Source of the DNA: Nipponacmea schrenckii
Taxonomy: Eukaryota > Mollusca > Gastropoda > Lottiidae
DNA: 64,000 nt
Assembly (NCBI GenBank): GCA_030562195.1
Contig: CM060202.1
Location: 8,804,001-8,868,000 of the forward strand
Direction of reading: 5' to 3'
The position numbers and the translations under genes are program-made. This document shows, one piece after another, positions 37,001-49,039 of this stretch (position 1 is its first letter; each line of letters begins with the position of its first letter). Under the pieces are notes generated by a model. It had not been told where the DNA came from. It saw only the letters and a list, made by a program, of their open reading frames with translations, and did no database searches.

Positions 37001-37256
37001 GTTAACAATACGGTTTGTCATGTCAACAATTCAAACATCCATCACTTTGTCTACTGGGACACACTTAGGTGATATCTAGAAAATCAATTAATAAGCCATT
37101 GCGATCCCAGCATATTGCTAAGACTCAATAGGGACGGACAACGGTTTAACTGCACATATTCAGACTTATAATAATCATTATATATTTTATGTACATATTA
37201 TTTATATTCTACAGGCGTGTAGTGTAAGCTCCTTCTCGCCGACTCACCTGATGATA
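34057..37256. repeat. Duplicated segment B, copy 1 (B1)
   Basis: Matches 43895-47077 with few substitutions (for example AAATATGGCC versus AAATAGGGCC). Mismatches and an indel are more frequent in the last ~250 bp. It starts in the middle of a SINE-2 copy (GCCAAGGACCAGCTGG) and ends CACCTGATGATA. It contains one SINE-1 copy and three open frames (34170-34361, 36286-36513, 36734-36934) repeated in B2. None has a recognised domain, and their sharing reflects the duplication. Confidence 0.93.
35473..35775 (+). mobile_element. SINE-1, longest copy (in B1)
   Basis: Contains CCAGGTCGAGATGAACTTTC, CAGCCCGGTTTCCCCTTGTC, GGAGGGACTGACATATAAAA, GATCCCTCGACAGTTG, GCATGACGTTGCCCATTTTC and the tail CATTCATTTCATTTCC. 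It lacks the head seen at 10020 but has the fullest body. The duplicate in B2 is at 45314-45615. Confidence 0.75.
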
Positions 37257-39975
37257 ACAGAGGCTATGATATTTGTTGATCGTTCTTTTGTAAGCACCAA
37301 CAAATCGTAATTCGTTTGTCGTATTTCGTTATTCTTTTTGTCGTTATTCCTCATTCGTCTTTCGTTATTCCTCTTTTTGTAAGCACCAAGAGGTGGATAT
37401 TCGCTATTCGTTTTTCGTTTCTTATTATTCATTATTCGTTTTTGTTTTTCGCTTTTCGTTTTTCGTTCTTTTGCAAGCACCAAGAGGAGGATATTCGCTA
37501 TTCGTTTTCGGTATTCGTTTTTCCTTATTCATTTTTCGTTATTTGTTTTTCGTTATTCGTTCTTTTGCAAGCACCAAGAGGGTAATATTCGCTATTCGTT
37601 TTCGATATTCGTTTTTCGTTTTCGTTTTTCGCATTTCATTTTTCGTTATTGTAGCACTTCTAGATGTTTAAATGACTTTGACTTTGAAAATTGGGATTTA
37701 TAAGAAGAAACAGAGGTATGATATTTGATATTCGTTTCTTTTGTAAGCACCAAGAGGGGGGTATACGCGTTTCGTTATTTGTTTTCGTGATTCGTTTTTC
37801 GCGATTCGTTTCTTTTGTAAGCACCAAAAGGACGATATTTGCTATTAGTTTTCGTTATTCGTTTTTTGTTATTAGTTATTCGTTTTTCGCATTTCGTTTC
37901 GTTATTTGTTATTGTAGCACTTCTTAATGTTTAAATGACTTTGACTTTGAAAATTGGGATTTATAAGAAAAACAGAGGCTATGATAATTGTTATTCGTTT
38001 CTTTTGTAAGCTCCAAGAGGGGGGTATTCGTTTTTCGTTATTTGTTTTCGTTATTCGTTTTTTGTTTTTCGTTATTGGTTATTGGCTATTCGCTTTTCGC
38101 CTTTCGTTATTCGTTATTGTAATACTTCTAGATGTTTAAATGACTTCATGTTGTGTTTTACATTGTTTTATTAGGTATAGATCTTGTAAAAGGTAGTGAA
38201 AGAGCGATATCTGGGATTGGTGGCGGCGAATCCTCCTCTGTTCTGACTCCCGGCCAGGCTTGACAGGCTCTCTTTTTCCACGACCTGAACCCTGGATGAC
38301 CAACATACAGGCTATTGGTTGGCGTAGCTCGATGCAAGCTGTCCAGTTCAATGTTAGGACACAATTATATGGATAACAACTACTTTATTAAATAATTTGC
38401 AACGTTTCAACGAGGATGCTCCCGTCTTTATCAAACAATAACCCGAGAAGAGGGAATATATATAGCACATGATGATAATTAACAGTTAACAGGTGAAGCC
38501 TTTCAAAGGGTGACAATATAAACAACGCCTAACTAATTAAGAAGAAAACTAATGATGAACGTAAAACATTAGTTAACTTAATTACACAAGACAGCTGATT
38601 AGGCATGACAATTAAGTGGAAGTCATTACATTATGAGGGGATCATAGGCATGTGAGATGAAGACTCCTGTATCCCTATTAAGTTGTGGTTGGGTTCTTCT
38701 TATGTGAATGGCTTCTGTCATTTGTCTGTTTTCCTTGTTCAATTGATTTGTAGTTAGGGCCTTGATGTTGGTAGTTTTAATTTTGTGCTTCCTGTTATTC
38801 TTTATGTGTTCTGAAACTGCAGACATTTGGGTAGGAGCTAGGGATAGATGTTCTTGTATTCTTACGTTTAGTGGTTTTCTTGTTTCTCCAATATATTCCT
38901 GTTCACATGAACATGTTATTTTGTAAACAGACCCTTTCGGTGATGGAAGGATGGTGGGTTGAAGCTTGCCATTGGCACCAAGTATATCTTTGAGCGATCT
39001 TCCTGACGAGAATTGGGTTTCGATGCCAACGGTTTGCTTAAGAAGTCTTCGAATTTGGTAGGATAATTTTCCATGGAACGGGATGCTGATGCGAATTGTA
39101 GGTGATGAAGGTTTAGTTTAAACATGCATGCACAGTCAGCACTAGATTTATAATCCAGGACACTCTCTCATCCTATATCCTGCTCACACGACCACCTTAA
39201 TTAAGAGCCCACCTTCAATAAACGATCACAATAAATTCCCCCCTACGAGTTTTCATTGTAATTATCGAATAATAAGCGACCACCTTCATTACGCGACCAG
39301 CGGCCATGTATTTACACTCCCAATTGATTAAAATAAGTCAATTAAGCGACCATGACACTTCTGATTATCTCCCTTAACAAAGATTACGTTCACGCGTCGG
39401 TGATATTCAATGAGATTATCGCTAATCGGTAATTAGTTTATCTACAGATTAATTTTATAGCTTGTTGCTGTTTAATATTGATAGATTTTATCGTATTGAC
39501 AATTATTATAAAGTACTGTAAAGGCTTCAAAGTTTCGATTTTGGTAAATTTGATCAGAAAGCGAAAGTAGTGTGTACCGGATGTTGTTATAAAATCATAT
39601 AAATCAGGTGAAAATGGAATAATGCGAATTGCCGGAAAATTAAAATGCAAGTAAAGATTAATAGCTCATTGATTTACGGTAGAGAATTTTGATTTGAAAA
39701 CGATAGTTACAGTGAAATCGTTGGTGTCTAAAAGAAAATAAAATACGACAAAATAGGGTATCCCGTCGGTAGATAGAAGACAGCATGCAAAAGCGGTAGA
39801 AACTATACATGTATAATTAAATCTTAGATCCTATGATTTCCAAAATGTCAAAACGAAATGGTCTTGCAGTTCCTCTCTTAAGAGGCTACCTTCACTCAGC
39901 GACCGTTTTTGAATATTCACTTGAGTAGTCTCTGAATGCAGGTTCTACTAAACAAATACGATCTTCACGCCCACG
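37257..39975. repeat. Duplicated segment A, copy 2 (A2)
   Basis: Second copy of A1 (31251-34057), shorter by one ~85-bp array unit. It joins B1 at ATGATA|ACAGAG with 1-bp microhomology. On its right a LINE-like reading frame runs uninterrupted from A2 into X, whereas in A1 that frame is cut at the join to B1. Confidence 0.93.
38626..39117 (-). pseudogene. 5'-truncated Penelope-like element: GIY-YIG endonuclease domain (copy 2)
   Basis: Same truncated GIY-YIG fragment as at 32708-33199, with at least one substitution (RSLKDIL in place of RSIKDIL). It was carried here by the A2 duplication. It has no independent signs of activity. Confidence 0.85.
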
Positions 39976-40224
39976 TTTATCAAGTCTACCCTTTTCTATT
40001 TCTAAAGAGTGACTTGGTAAATGTATTCTGGTAATTTTTGAATATATACTTTTTATTAAGTAAACCTGAACATTAAAATTATTTACAACATGTTTATAAA
40101 TGATTTCCTTTGGTGAATTACAGATTTCTTCATAGCATTCTTGCTTAAAAATGTCATAAAATCGGTTTTTAATACTGAAAATATCAGTCTTATTAATGGA
40201 AGATTTATCCCAAATATAACCCAA
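39892..40224 (-). pseudogene. Decayed LINE-type fragment spanning the A2/X border
   Basis: A 110-codon minus-strand frame. The stretch ITRIHLPSHSLEIEKGRLDK followed by GREDRICLV resembles the conserved C-terminal segment after the reverse transcriptase in many non-LTR retrotransposons (pattern like H-L-IE-GR----EERIC). No RT core or endonuclease is visible, so it is a remnant. It crosses position 39975 without a break; the A1 copy lacks everything left of this point in the protein. Family identity is tentative. Confidence 0.55.
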
Positions 40225-41194
40225 GCCGATACTACTGAGTTCTTTTTAAAATCATTATTAATAAGCATGTCCTTATAAACAGATTGAAGTAATATGTTTT
40301 CAGTTTAAAGCAATTTGAACCAATATTTAAAGATACGTATTTTTCTAGAGATAATCAGGGGGTAAAAACCAAGTTAGAAATAAACCATACAAGTATTTCG
40401 TTGTGGAGCGAGTTGATGGAATTCTCTTTAGGAAGTACAAGTGTAATTTTTCAATAGCATCTCCTTTGTGAAAGACCCAAATTTCTATGTCAAACGCGTA
40501 TACAATATCTTCACGTCATCACTCAGAAACGTGATACGTGACGTATTACAATCCAGTTTGATTAAACATGTGCATAGATTATTATTTTCGAAGTAACATT
40601 CTTAAAACAAATGACCCAAACTTTTTTAGAAGGGTACACGCGAGAGCAAGCATTACTTGTAATACTTCAGTATGTTCGAAGGTAAGGTGAAATTCACCTT
40701 GAAATCCAATAAATCTTAAAACCTATTTAAGCGTAGAATCCTCTCTCCCTTCTGTTTTCATGATTTATTGCCTAAAACCAGCCCTGTATTGCGTAATTTA
40801 TCGGGAATATACGTGATATATTACTGTTACATCAGATAGTTATAAATGCTAATAATTGCATGTCAAAATTGGGAAGTAAAATATCGGTTTAGAATGAAAA
40901 ATAATACTCAGTCAGGAATAATGTTAATCTTCAATAAATGATTGCAGAAGATGTCACTCTAGTTTAAGGTTTGACTGATAGTAAATGTTCCTTACTTCTC
41001 ATTTCAGGAGACATTGTCTCATGTCAAGTACATGTATACTAATTGTAATCGGAAAACCCCAACAGCTACGTGAAAACAACTCAGTCAATAATATACCTCT
41101 GTCATGTATAAGTATTGTAGCACCAAACCATACTGGGGAAATAATTTTATTTTCGGTCCTGTCCACTCGCTTCTGCCCTTGTTGACTGTTTTAA

Positions 41195-41360
41195 GGAGAT
41201 AATTGTTGTCATATTCGCTTAATTGGTCATTTTGATAACTTGGGAGTGAAAATACGCGGTCGCTGGTCACGTAATGAAGGTGGTCGCTTATCAGTCGTTT
41301 ATTAGATTGAAAACTCGTGAAGGGGACTTCATTGTAGTTGAAGGTGCGCTCTGGTTGTGT
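41195..41360. repeat. Inverted relative of the GCGACCACC repeat
   Basis: Contains AAGGAGATAATTG, CGCTTAATTGGTCATTTTGA, CTGGTCACGTAATGAAGGTG and GTCGCTTATCA, which match the reverse complement of 33301-33450. The minus-strand 99-codon frame at 41085-41384 overlaps it and is probably not a gene. Confidence 0.6.
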
Positions 41361-43085
41361 GAGCTGGATATTCTGTATGTTCAAATGTATTGACCGTCTC
41401 TGCCTTTTGAATGTTGCGTATGTTTATGAAACTTGATTAGCTGCCGGGTAGTCCGAAACTTGCTGACTCTATTCCCAGCCTCTGATAGCTGTTTGGACAG
41501 ATATGGCTGGGGAGAGACTTGGCGAGATTTTCCGCACCTCCCCGGGTGCGAGGGTTTTAAACGTATCTACAAACCTCGAATCCACCAAACCTCAATTTAT
41601 ATGGAAAGATGGCTGTTTTTGTAGTTCGGTCATATCATCACTATCCCCCTACACCACTCATGTCACGCCTGTGGTTGCGTCAAAAGTTTTTTTCAAGAAT
41701 TTTATTCGCTCAATCACCATTTCAAATTGCGCTCGCATCCAAAATTCCGACGTTACTGGGTCATAAAATGAAAGTTAAAGATGATGGTTCGTTTGTTTTT
41801 ACAAAAAGATATTTAAACGTTTTATTGCCTTTTGCTAGAGATAAATGGAATACCAAAATGCTATTGTTGTTGTGGAAAATATTAAGGAATGTGGGCAATA
41901 ACAACAGCGTCCGGTTTCGTCATGATTTATGTACCGAATTGACAGACTGGATGATCAAAAAAAAAGATCAACGATATTTGAACGACATTTGAGACTTGAC
42001 GTACATACCTATGTTAGTACCTTACCGTGGGAATTCCGGTCATAATTAGCCTAATTACGAGTTAATTAATCACATGTGGGACCATCTGGTATTTTTCCCG
42101 GTCATTAGAACACCTCTACTTTCTACTTATATAAGTATTACCGGTCCAATTATGGTATATATATATATGAAAATAAGGGAAGGCAACTTTAAGGTAATTG
42201 TTTGAGAAACCGGATCTGATTTCTGTTCTTTTTGCTATGAAAACTGCACTGAGAATTGTTAGATATGTTCCGTTAATTGATATAAATAAGATTTTAAACT
42301 TACTGCTGTGCGAGTGCATGTTTTTTATCAATATGAAATTACTTCGGTCAGAAAGAGTTCAAACAATACAAAAAAATCAGAAAATCGAAAGTTTGTGCCC
42401 ACACAAACTATTAAGGACTCATGCACGAAAAAAACATATTTTGCTATTTTCGAAACACGTGTACAGTGCCACAATAAGATTATTACATATCTCATTTCAT
42501 AAATATTATTCCCAATAAGAAGTAATGGCATTAAACAAACAAGAATAGAATAATTTTATCATTTCCATTACCAGAATACAATGTATATAATACATATGTA
42601 TATCTCCCAGACAAGTCTTCATTATTACAGAACATCATCTTTCTGTATTATTAAGGTGTTTGAGTATAATAATTACAACTGATCAATTGTGGTGTTGAAA
42701 TAGGGTATGAAAGTATGTGAATATAAAGTTAGTTATATTCAAAGTTAACCTGTCGACAAAAATATATTACCCAATTGGTGTGTATTATTAGCCCCTTCAG
42801 TTGCAGGTATTTCATGACTGTCTAATAGCCAGTTTGGTCCATTTCTTGTGATTGGGTAAGTTCACAAGATGCTCTAGTTACGACAATGTTTACTTACAGT
42901 TCCAGTTCTTACGTCTCTGATTAATGGAAGCAGACATTTTTAATCTACTAAGGTGAAACCTCGCAGTATATCATATTGGATTTTCTTATACAGAACGTTG
43001 TAAAAAACATCATTAAAGATTATCAGTTTAATGTTTACTTTGAAATTTATCACTTTCAGTTATATTTCCTATATTATATAAGTAA

Positions 43086-43197
43086 AGGATAAACTTAAAA
43101 AACGAGCCAATAGTTTTGACCAATATTAAGCCGGAGGCCGCTAGGCCGACGAATCCATATAGGTCAAAACTATTGGCGAGTTTGGGAAGTTTATCCT
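43086..43197. mobile_element. Foldback element, 112 bp, GC-rich centre
   Basis: Left arm AGGATAAACTT then GCCAATAGTTTTGACC; the right arm is its complement (GGTCAAAACTATTGGC ... AAGTTTATCCT). A mismatched patch of about 9 bp lies within the arms. The centre AGCCGGAGGCCGCTAGGCCG is GC-rich and palindromic, like the centre of the hairpin at 10963-11130. Non-coding. Confidence 0.75.
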
Positions 43198-43834
43198 ACT
43201 AAGTAAATATTAAATCTTAAAAATGTCTAGAAAAATAGAGAGATTTTGCACGGGATATATTTTTCGGATTCTATACGAACCATTCATTAAGAGCTACCAC
43301 TGCCACTAGACTAAATGATTCTGGAATAGATGGAACAGTTAACAGGCGAAAGAACGGGCCACAGATCGACTACGATACGGGGGTAAATATTTTTTGTACG
43401 TGTTGGTTTGGGATCATTCCATCATCTCGTATTGTATAAATAACCTTTCGTGTACTTTATGACCAACGTCAAACGTTAATTTAAAAAATATGAAAGGTCG
43501 AATTGGTACACCGATGCATAAAAATCAATGCCCCGAGACGTGGCCTTGTTGGTATGAAAGCACTTGAAAAAGTCACACAATCTGTCATGTCTTCAACGTA
43601 ATATTTATCAGTAGAACTTACCAGGTCCGAATGATAAACAAAGGGTGCCGAAAACCAATTTACAAATTCATTTTGTTTCTCATTTTAAGAGGTAGTATTA
43701 CTGTAATGATTTTTTTTCAATGTTGTCTGTGCCTAGGCTGGGAAAGTCTCATTTTGCATTTGTCATCTAGATTAGCGTTATATTCTTTACATAACTTTCC
43801 ACTTTTATTCTTTACATTCGTCACTCACAATTCT

Positions 43835-43945
43835 AGTCCACCTAGCTGTAAATGGGTACGGATAATCCGGAAAAGATCAATGCCAAAAGATTTGGCCAAG
43901 GACCAGCTGGTAGAAAGGATCCTTGCCGCGGCGAACAAATATATA
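43835..43945 (+). mobile_element. SINE-2 copy, intact across the X/B2 border
   Basis: Runs CACCTAGCTGTAAATGGGTA, CGGATAATCCGGAAAAGATC, GGCCAAGGACCAGCTGG and GAAAGGATCCTTGCCGCGG. The CAGCTGTAAATGGGTA core is common in tRNA-derived SINEs. In B1 the same SINE is cut exactly at GCCAAGGACC, which identifies B2 as the ancestral context. Confidence 0.75.
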
Positions 43946-46900
43946 AATCGCTCTTAATTTGGTGTATCAGGCTTTGTAAAAGAATCTAACACTATGCCTC
44001 ACAGCGTATGTCCGACGTACAACTGCATTTGACATACTGTCAACATCATCTGACGAGACCCAAGGCTAAGAAAAACTGCATAAATCATATATTCAGCAGT
44101 TACGTGAAAAACAATTCAGCATTCAAAATAGGGCCATACAGTTCTTATTATAGAAAAACTTACATCAACAGTGAACACATACAGCGGAAACAAAAATAAG
44201 TTGAGTTAGATAGTCTTTTGTAATGTAGGGGCATGGGTGGAACAAGTACATAATTAAAATTGGGATAAAGGATCTGGATCTGCTGGATACTTTACTTCTG
44301 TTTTGATCTGAAATTAGATTCCAAATTCATTAAGACGCCCACAGACTATAGACTACAGTCTGCTTTCATTGGTTAATCTAACTTTGATTTAGGTGTGAGA
44401 TAAAGTACCTCAACAGCTTTTTTGGGGTCATTGACTGCGAATTAATGAGTGTATCACTGCGACTATTTTCATTCATTAATTAGCATAATGCTGATGTAAC
44501 TGTTGGAGTTCTTACACGAATATTTGATGTAATTAATGTCATTATTGGAAATGAGGAAAATCATCATCATTAAGCAGATTTTATCGTGGTAATTTAATGA
44601 TAACATACGATGGTTAACCTTAAATATTGTTCGCATAATTATGTAATGTGATTAGAGCTAAATATGGATAAAAACAAAAGGCTTTGATTCCTAATACATA
44701 AACCAAGTGCTGACGACATGAAATCAAACTAATGATTAAGTGTTTCATAATGAAAAGTAGTATCAGGTGTCTAGAAAAGTAAGCATGATCTACCCTTCCC
44801 TCCTTCCTAATATCCTTATGGGTCTATTATGCATGGTTTAGTGAATTAAGTCTGGTTTAACACTTTACAATGCCTTGATATCTTTATGTTGCCTTGTAAA
44901 ATGTTGCTTCTGTAATGAGACTTGGTATTATAGTCGTATTTTTAAACAAAACTGTGTATTCTATCATCGATAACCATTTTAATGATTACTTCATAAGGGG
45001 AACACGTTGTCAAACAATGTAAGTCATTACAAATTCAATAAAGCAAAGTACAGTATTATCTTTTTTTAGAAGCTGCCTTTCTAGCTTACTATTGACCATA
45101 GTATGCGTTTGTTTCTGATGAAATCTTTCCGTAGGAGTTCTAAGATAGATAAAGAAACGTTTTCAGGGTTGATTGGGTTCTTGAATGTAGGTAAGTATTG
45201 TTTTTCCTAAGAAAGTGGCAGTAACATCTACCTGCAACTAAACGTTCCAACTCCCAACACATGCTGACATTCAAGAATTCAAGAAATCTAACGCTTCACT
45301 ACCTTACCTTACCTCACTTTAGCCAGGTCGAGATGAACTTTCGGATTTTTCAGCCCGGTTTCCCCTTGTCAGTGATGCAGGTCGGAGGGACTGACATATA
45401 AAAGCGTCTAGTCATTCGGACAATAAATCGAGGCCCCGTTTGCTACAGACTGTGAACGTTAAAGATCCCTCGACAGTTGAATCGCAAAAAGTAGGCTAAT
45501 GGAGCCATTCCTGTCACGATTTCTCTCATTGCACACTGCATGACGTTGCCCATTTTCATTAGCCCATAAGTTACAGAAGAGTAAAACGTAAAACTTCATT
45601 CATTTCATTTCCTATCCATTGCCGGGTATATTACATGGACGACCACTCAAATTAAATTTGCTTAAAATTAATTTAATTATTAGCTGTGATTCGTCTGTGT
45701 ATTTTTATATGAAAACAAAAATACATGTGCGAAATGTTTCATGAATTGAATTGGTGTGTAATAAACACAATAAATGAAAAATTGGTAAAATGATTGAAGA
45801 GGAAATTTACTTTTATCATTTTCATAGGCATTTCTTTAGAAACATAATATTACCTCGGCCTTTTAAAAACCACAAACTTCGTAACGTCCCATTGAAATAT
45901 ATCTTTGTCTGATTTTAACTAACACGGAGTGACCTATGGTTGAAATATAGGAAATACGTGTTGTGTCATTGGCAGACTTTCAAAATCAATTTAATTATTG
46001 TCAGTGGTAAGGTTTAAGCTATTCTTTCAATTTATGGTCATTGATTTACTTTATTAAAGAAACGAGATCTAAAAATCAACAATGTTAGTGTGATTAAAAA
46101 CAACTTGTGTCTGGCGTTAACAATTGAATTACGTTTATTCCCTAAATACATTTCTGTCAACCACGTCGATCTTAGTGCCAGACATTGGACATTTGGTTAT
46201 ACACAATGGCAATCAAGTTAGTTTAATATCAATATTAGTTCTGGTGGAACTGCCGTTCATTGACTGCTTTATAACGATAACTTGTGGGTTATGGCATTAT
46301 GGCATCAGTCTTATTCACTTTTTTGCCTACAGAACGTTTGAATCATTCTGACATTACCCAAATGAGCCTAAATTTCGCTAGCAAGTTTTGTGAATTATAC
46401 AACTATTAAACGGGTTTGAAATCTATTAAAAAAATAAATAGATTGATACAAAAAATATCTATAGACTTTGAATACAGCACAGTATGCTTTGTCATCTCCT
46501 TCAATACATCAAGCAATCAAGTTGTGCTCACTGATATAGCTATAATATAAGAGAAATTTCTAATACTAATATTGTCTAGCTATGATATTATTTTTTTTAT
46601 GAAAGATTTGAGAATCTATTGTGGCTTAACATTAATGAAGTCTCGAGTTGTTTGGAAATGTCAAAAAGCGAAGAAGCTGTTGAGACAGATTGTTCATCTA
46701 CTTGATCAGAAATTTGCTGTAAAACCTCATTTCATTAAGTTCGCATGTCAAAAATGGGTTGAGAGGCATTAACGTTAGCGTTATTAATAAAATTTCAGTT
46801 CATATTTTTCATTATATTATGTATAACTGAAAACGAAAGTTAACAATACAGTTTGTCATGTCAACAATTCAAACATCCATCACTTTGGCTACTGGAACAC

Positions 46901-47077
46901 ACTTAGGTGATATCTAGAAAATCAATTTATAAGCCACTGCGATCCCAGCATATTGCTAAGAATCAATAGGGACGGACAACGGTTTAACTGCACATATTCA
47001 GACTTATAATAATCATTATATATTTTATGTACATATTATTATTATTATATTATTTCTCGCCGACTCACCTGATGATA
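43895..47077. repeat. Duplicated segment B, copy 2 (B2)
   Basis: Second copy of 34057-37256. Its left edge lies in the middle of a continuous SINE-2. Its right edge (CACCTGATGATA) continues into unique DNA. It includes a SINE-1 at 45314-45615. The repeated open frames 44008-44199, 46124-46351 and 46572-46772 are counterparts of those in B1 and are not recognised. Confidence 0.93.
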
Positions 47078-47239
47078 CAAATAAACGCCACTGAAGTAAT
47101 CGGTGTGATAAACATTTGGCAGTAGATAACAAGGGAGTGTACAACAAGTGTTGTCAATATTTTAGACCACAAACAAGTCTGACACGGACAACATGCAGTC
47201 ATCAGAGAAAGTAGGGTTATCAAAATGTTTTTCCTCGTA

Positions 47240-47380
47240 AAAGAGCAGGCTATTACCGCTGTCCTGGCAAAATTTCCCTCATAGCACACTGCATGGCGTT
47301 GCCCGTCTTCATTAGCCCATAAGATGCAGAAAAGTAGGACGTAAGACCCTATTCATTTCATTTTCATTTTCCAAAACGTT
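47240..47380 (+). mobile_element. SINE-1 3' fragment
   Basis: Contains CATAGCACACTGCATGGCGT, TGCCCGTCTTCATTAGCCC, GTAGGACGTAAGACC and the CATTCATTTCATTTTC tail. It lies downstream of the Tctex1 gene. Confidence 0.7.
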
Positions 47381-47503
47381 GCTGGCTAAACGACATTTTT
47401 GTATATTATAGTAAAATAATGTGGCAAAGAAAGAAAACAAAAAATTGTTTTGAACATTTTAATACCAAACAACAGCAATATCATAACACAAACAATTACT
47501 GAA

Positions 47504-48046
47504 TTATTCAAAATACAAACAATATACCATAGCTACCGCAAATATCTGATTATTAGAGTATTTAACACTTATAAAATGGTCCGTTTCTTTATTCCACAAA
47601 CAACGACTACCAAACTGCATTCCTGGTTGTTCTGTTAAACTACCTATACTTACAGCAGCTACGATTTTAAAACTACTCTCTACTACATTTTTTATACGGT
47701 CCATAATTAAGGAAGCCAACAGTTGACTTTTTTCCTTACAGTGAATAGCATTATAGTTCGTATTATGAAGATTTTCACTTAAGACTTTTTCTGTTATTTT
47801 TTCCAATTGTTTGACTTTGCTAATAGTTTCTTGTGGATTATGGGGAATATTTTTTTCTACTGTGATCCTCAGGTCAGTCCGGGGCCTCACCTCATCCCTA
47901 GTTACCATCGCATCTCTTGTCGACGACCGTCGGTTGAACTCGTGATGAGAATTATGAGTCTTTTTCTTAAGAAATGATCCTTGGAACCCTTTTCTCGGTG
48001 TCACATTCATATCCATTGATCGTTTGAGTTCACAATTTATTTCCAT
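47504..48046 (-). CDS. Tctex1 domain-containing dynein light chain (DYNLT family), single exon
   Basis: A complete 180-residue frame. Residues about 70-180 form a Tctex-1/DYNLT domain: a helix around KQLEKITEKVLSENL, then YNAIHCKEKSQLLASLIMDR, a beta strand with FKIVAAVSIGSL, the family signature SRCLWNKETDHF (147-158) and the C-terminal strand IFAVAMVYCLYFE. Canonical DYNLT1 is about 113 residues. The extra ~70-residue basic N-terminus (KKKTHNSHHEF, RRSSTRD) fits the longer Tctex1-domain members (DYNLT4/5-like). The family binds dynein intermediate chain and cargo in cytoplasmic or axonemal dynein; the exact role here is not determined. The start has a strong context (AACATGG). It is transcribed divergently from POLR1E, whose ATG is 1.35 kb away. 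The coding region has no intron; a retrocopy origin is possible but no poly(A) tract is seen. Confidence 0.9.
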   Translation of the reverse strand: MEINCELKRSMDMNVTPRKGFQGSFLKKKTHNSHHEFNRRSSTRDAMVTRDEVRPRTDLRITVEKNIPHNPQETISKVKQLEKITEKVLSENLHNTNYNAIHCKEKSQLLASLIMDRIKNVVESSFKIVAAVSIGSLTEQPGMQFGSRCLWNKETDHFISVKYSNNQIFAVAMVYCLYFE

Positions 48047-48715
48047 GTTTTGTTCGTTTTAGTAGATTTCTACGTATTTTGTTTCAAGCGTCGAATACAA
48101 TCCTGGAAACTAAATTTGTTCACCTTACACGTAACACATCTTATTTGTTTAACGTAGATCCTTCATCCGTCACTATCATAAGACTATATTTCACGAAAAT
48201 ATTTTCACAGTAAAAACGACTGTGTCACACATATATTCACCGATTCATGTGTCAAAGTAACCTTGTGTTATAAAATCCTTAAGATTTATTATAGATATTA
48301 AACCTGCACTAAGTAAGGCCCAAATAGTTGTCAGTATTGTTTGTTTGCTATGGAAAATCTCTTTGTTAACTACTAAGGCTATTAACATAATCCATATTAA
48401 TAAGTAGAAACGATTTAACTGTTATACAATTACATGTTTAGATACATGCTAATCCAATTGATTTTGCAATATCTACTTATGCTTGATATAATAACAAATA
48501 ATTCACACTGTTCAAATACTACGCAGCAGACGTGCATTTATAGTATCTTATAGTGAACTATGAATATCAACATGTTTTAGATTCTGTTGTAATATTCCTA
48601 ACTTTGAAATTACACTCATTTGTTTTTATAATTCTAAAACGATATTGTAGAGAAAGAGCTCAGTCATCTCGTATCGCTTTCATTAAAGCGATAACAGGTC
48701 TGAGAAGAATATAAA

Positions 48716-48956
48716 ATTTTTAAATTTTAAAGTTTGCCAATAAGAACTCTATTCATCAGTAAATATACCAGCTGCCATAAATAACATTAAAAAAATATAT
48801 ATCCCCAAAAAATAAGTAATTATCCATACTGATGCATTTGATTATTGAAAAATGCTTGATAAATTGATTAAACGTTTTTCAAAAATGACTTAGTCTTGTT
48901 ATTTTTTGAGATTTTAAGGGATCCTCTTATTTTATGACACTATGTTAGTTCATTGA

Positions 48957-49039
<83 letters not shown>

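Larger units (their letters stand above)
39976..43894. other. Segment X: present once, between A2 and B2
   Basis: About 3.9 kb with no duplicate in the window. It holds the LINE remnant at its left edge, an inverted relative of the GCGACCACC repeat at 41195-41360, overlapping unrecognised open frames at 41433-41992 (the longest, 127 codons from 41609, has no domain I can name), a hairpin at 43086-43197 and the first part of a SINE-2 at its right edge. No gene is supported. Confidence 0.6.

Noticed and set aside
38626..39117. Second independent insertion of the Penelope-like element
   Set aside because: Its truncation point and flanks are identical to the copy at 32708-33199, so it was copied as part of segment A.
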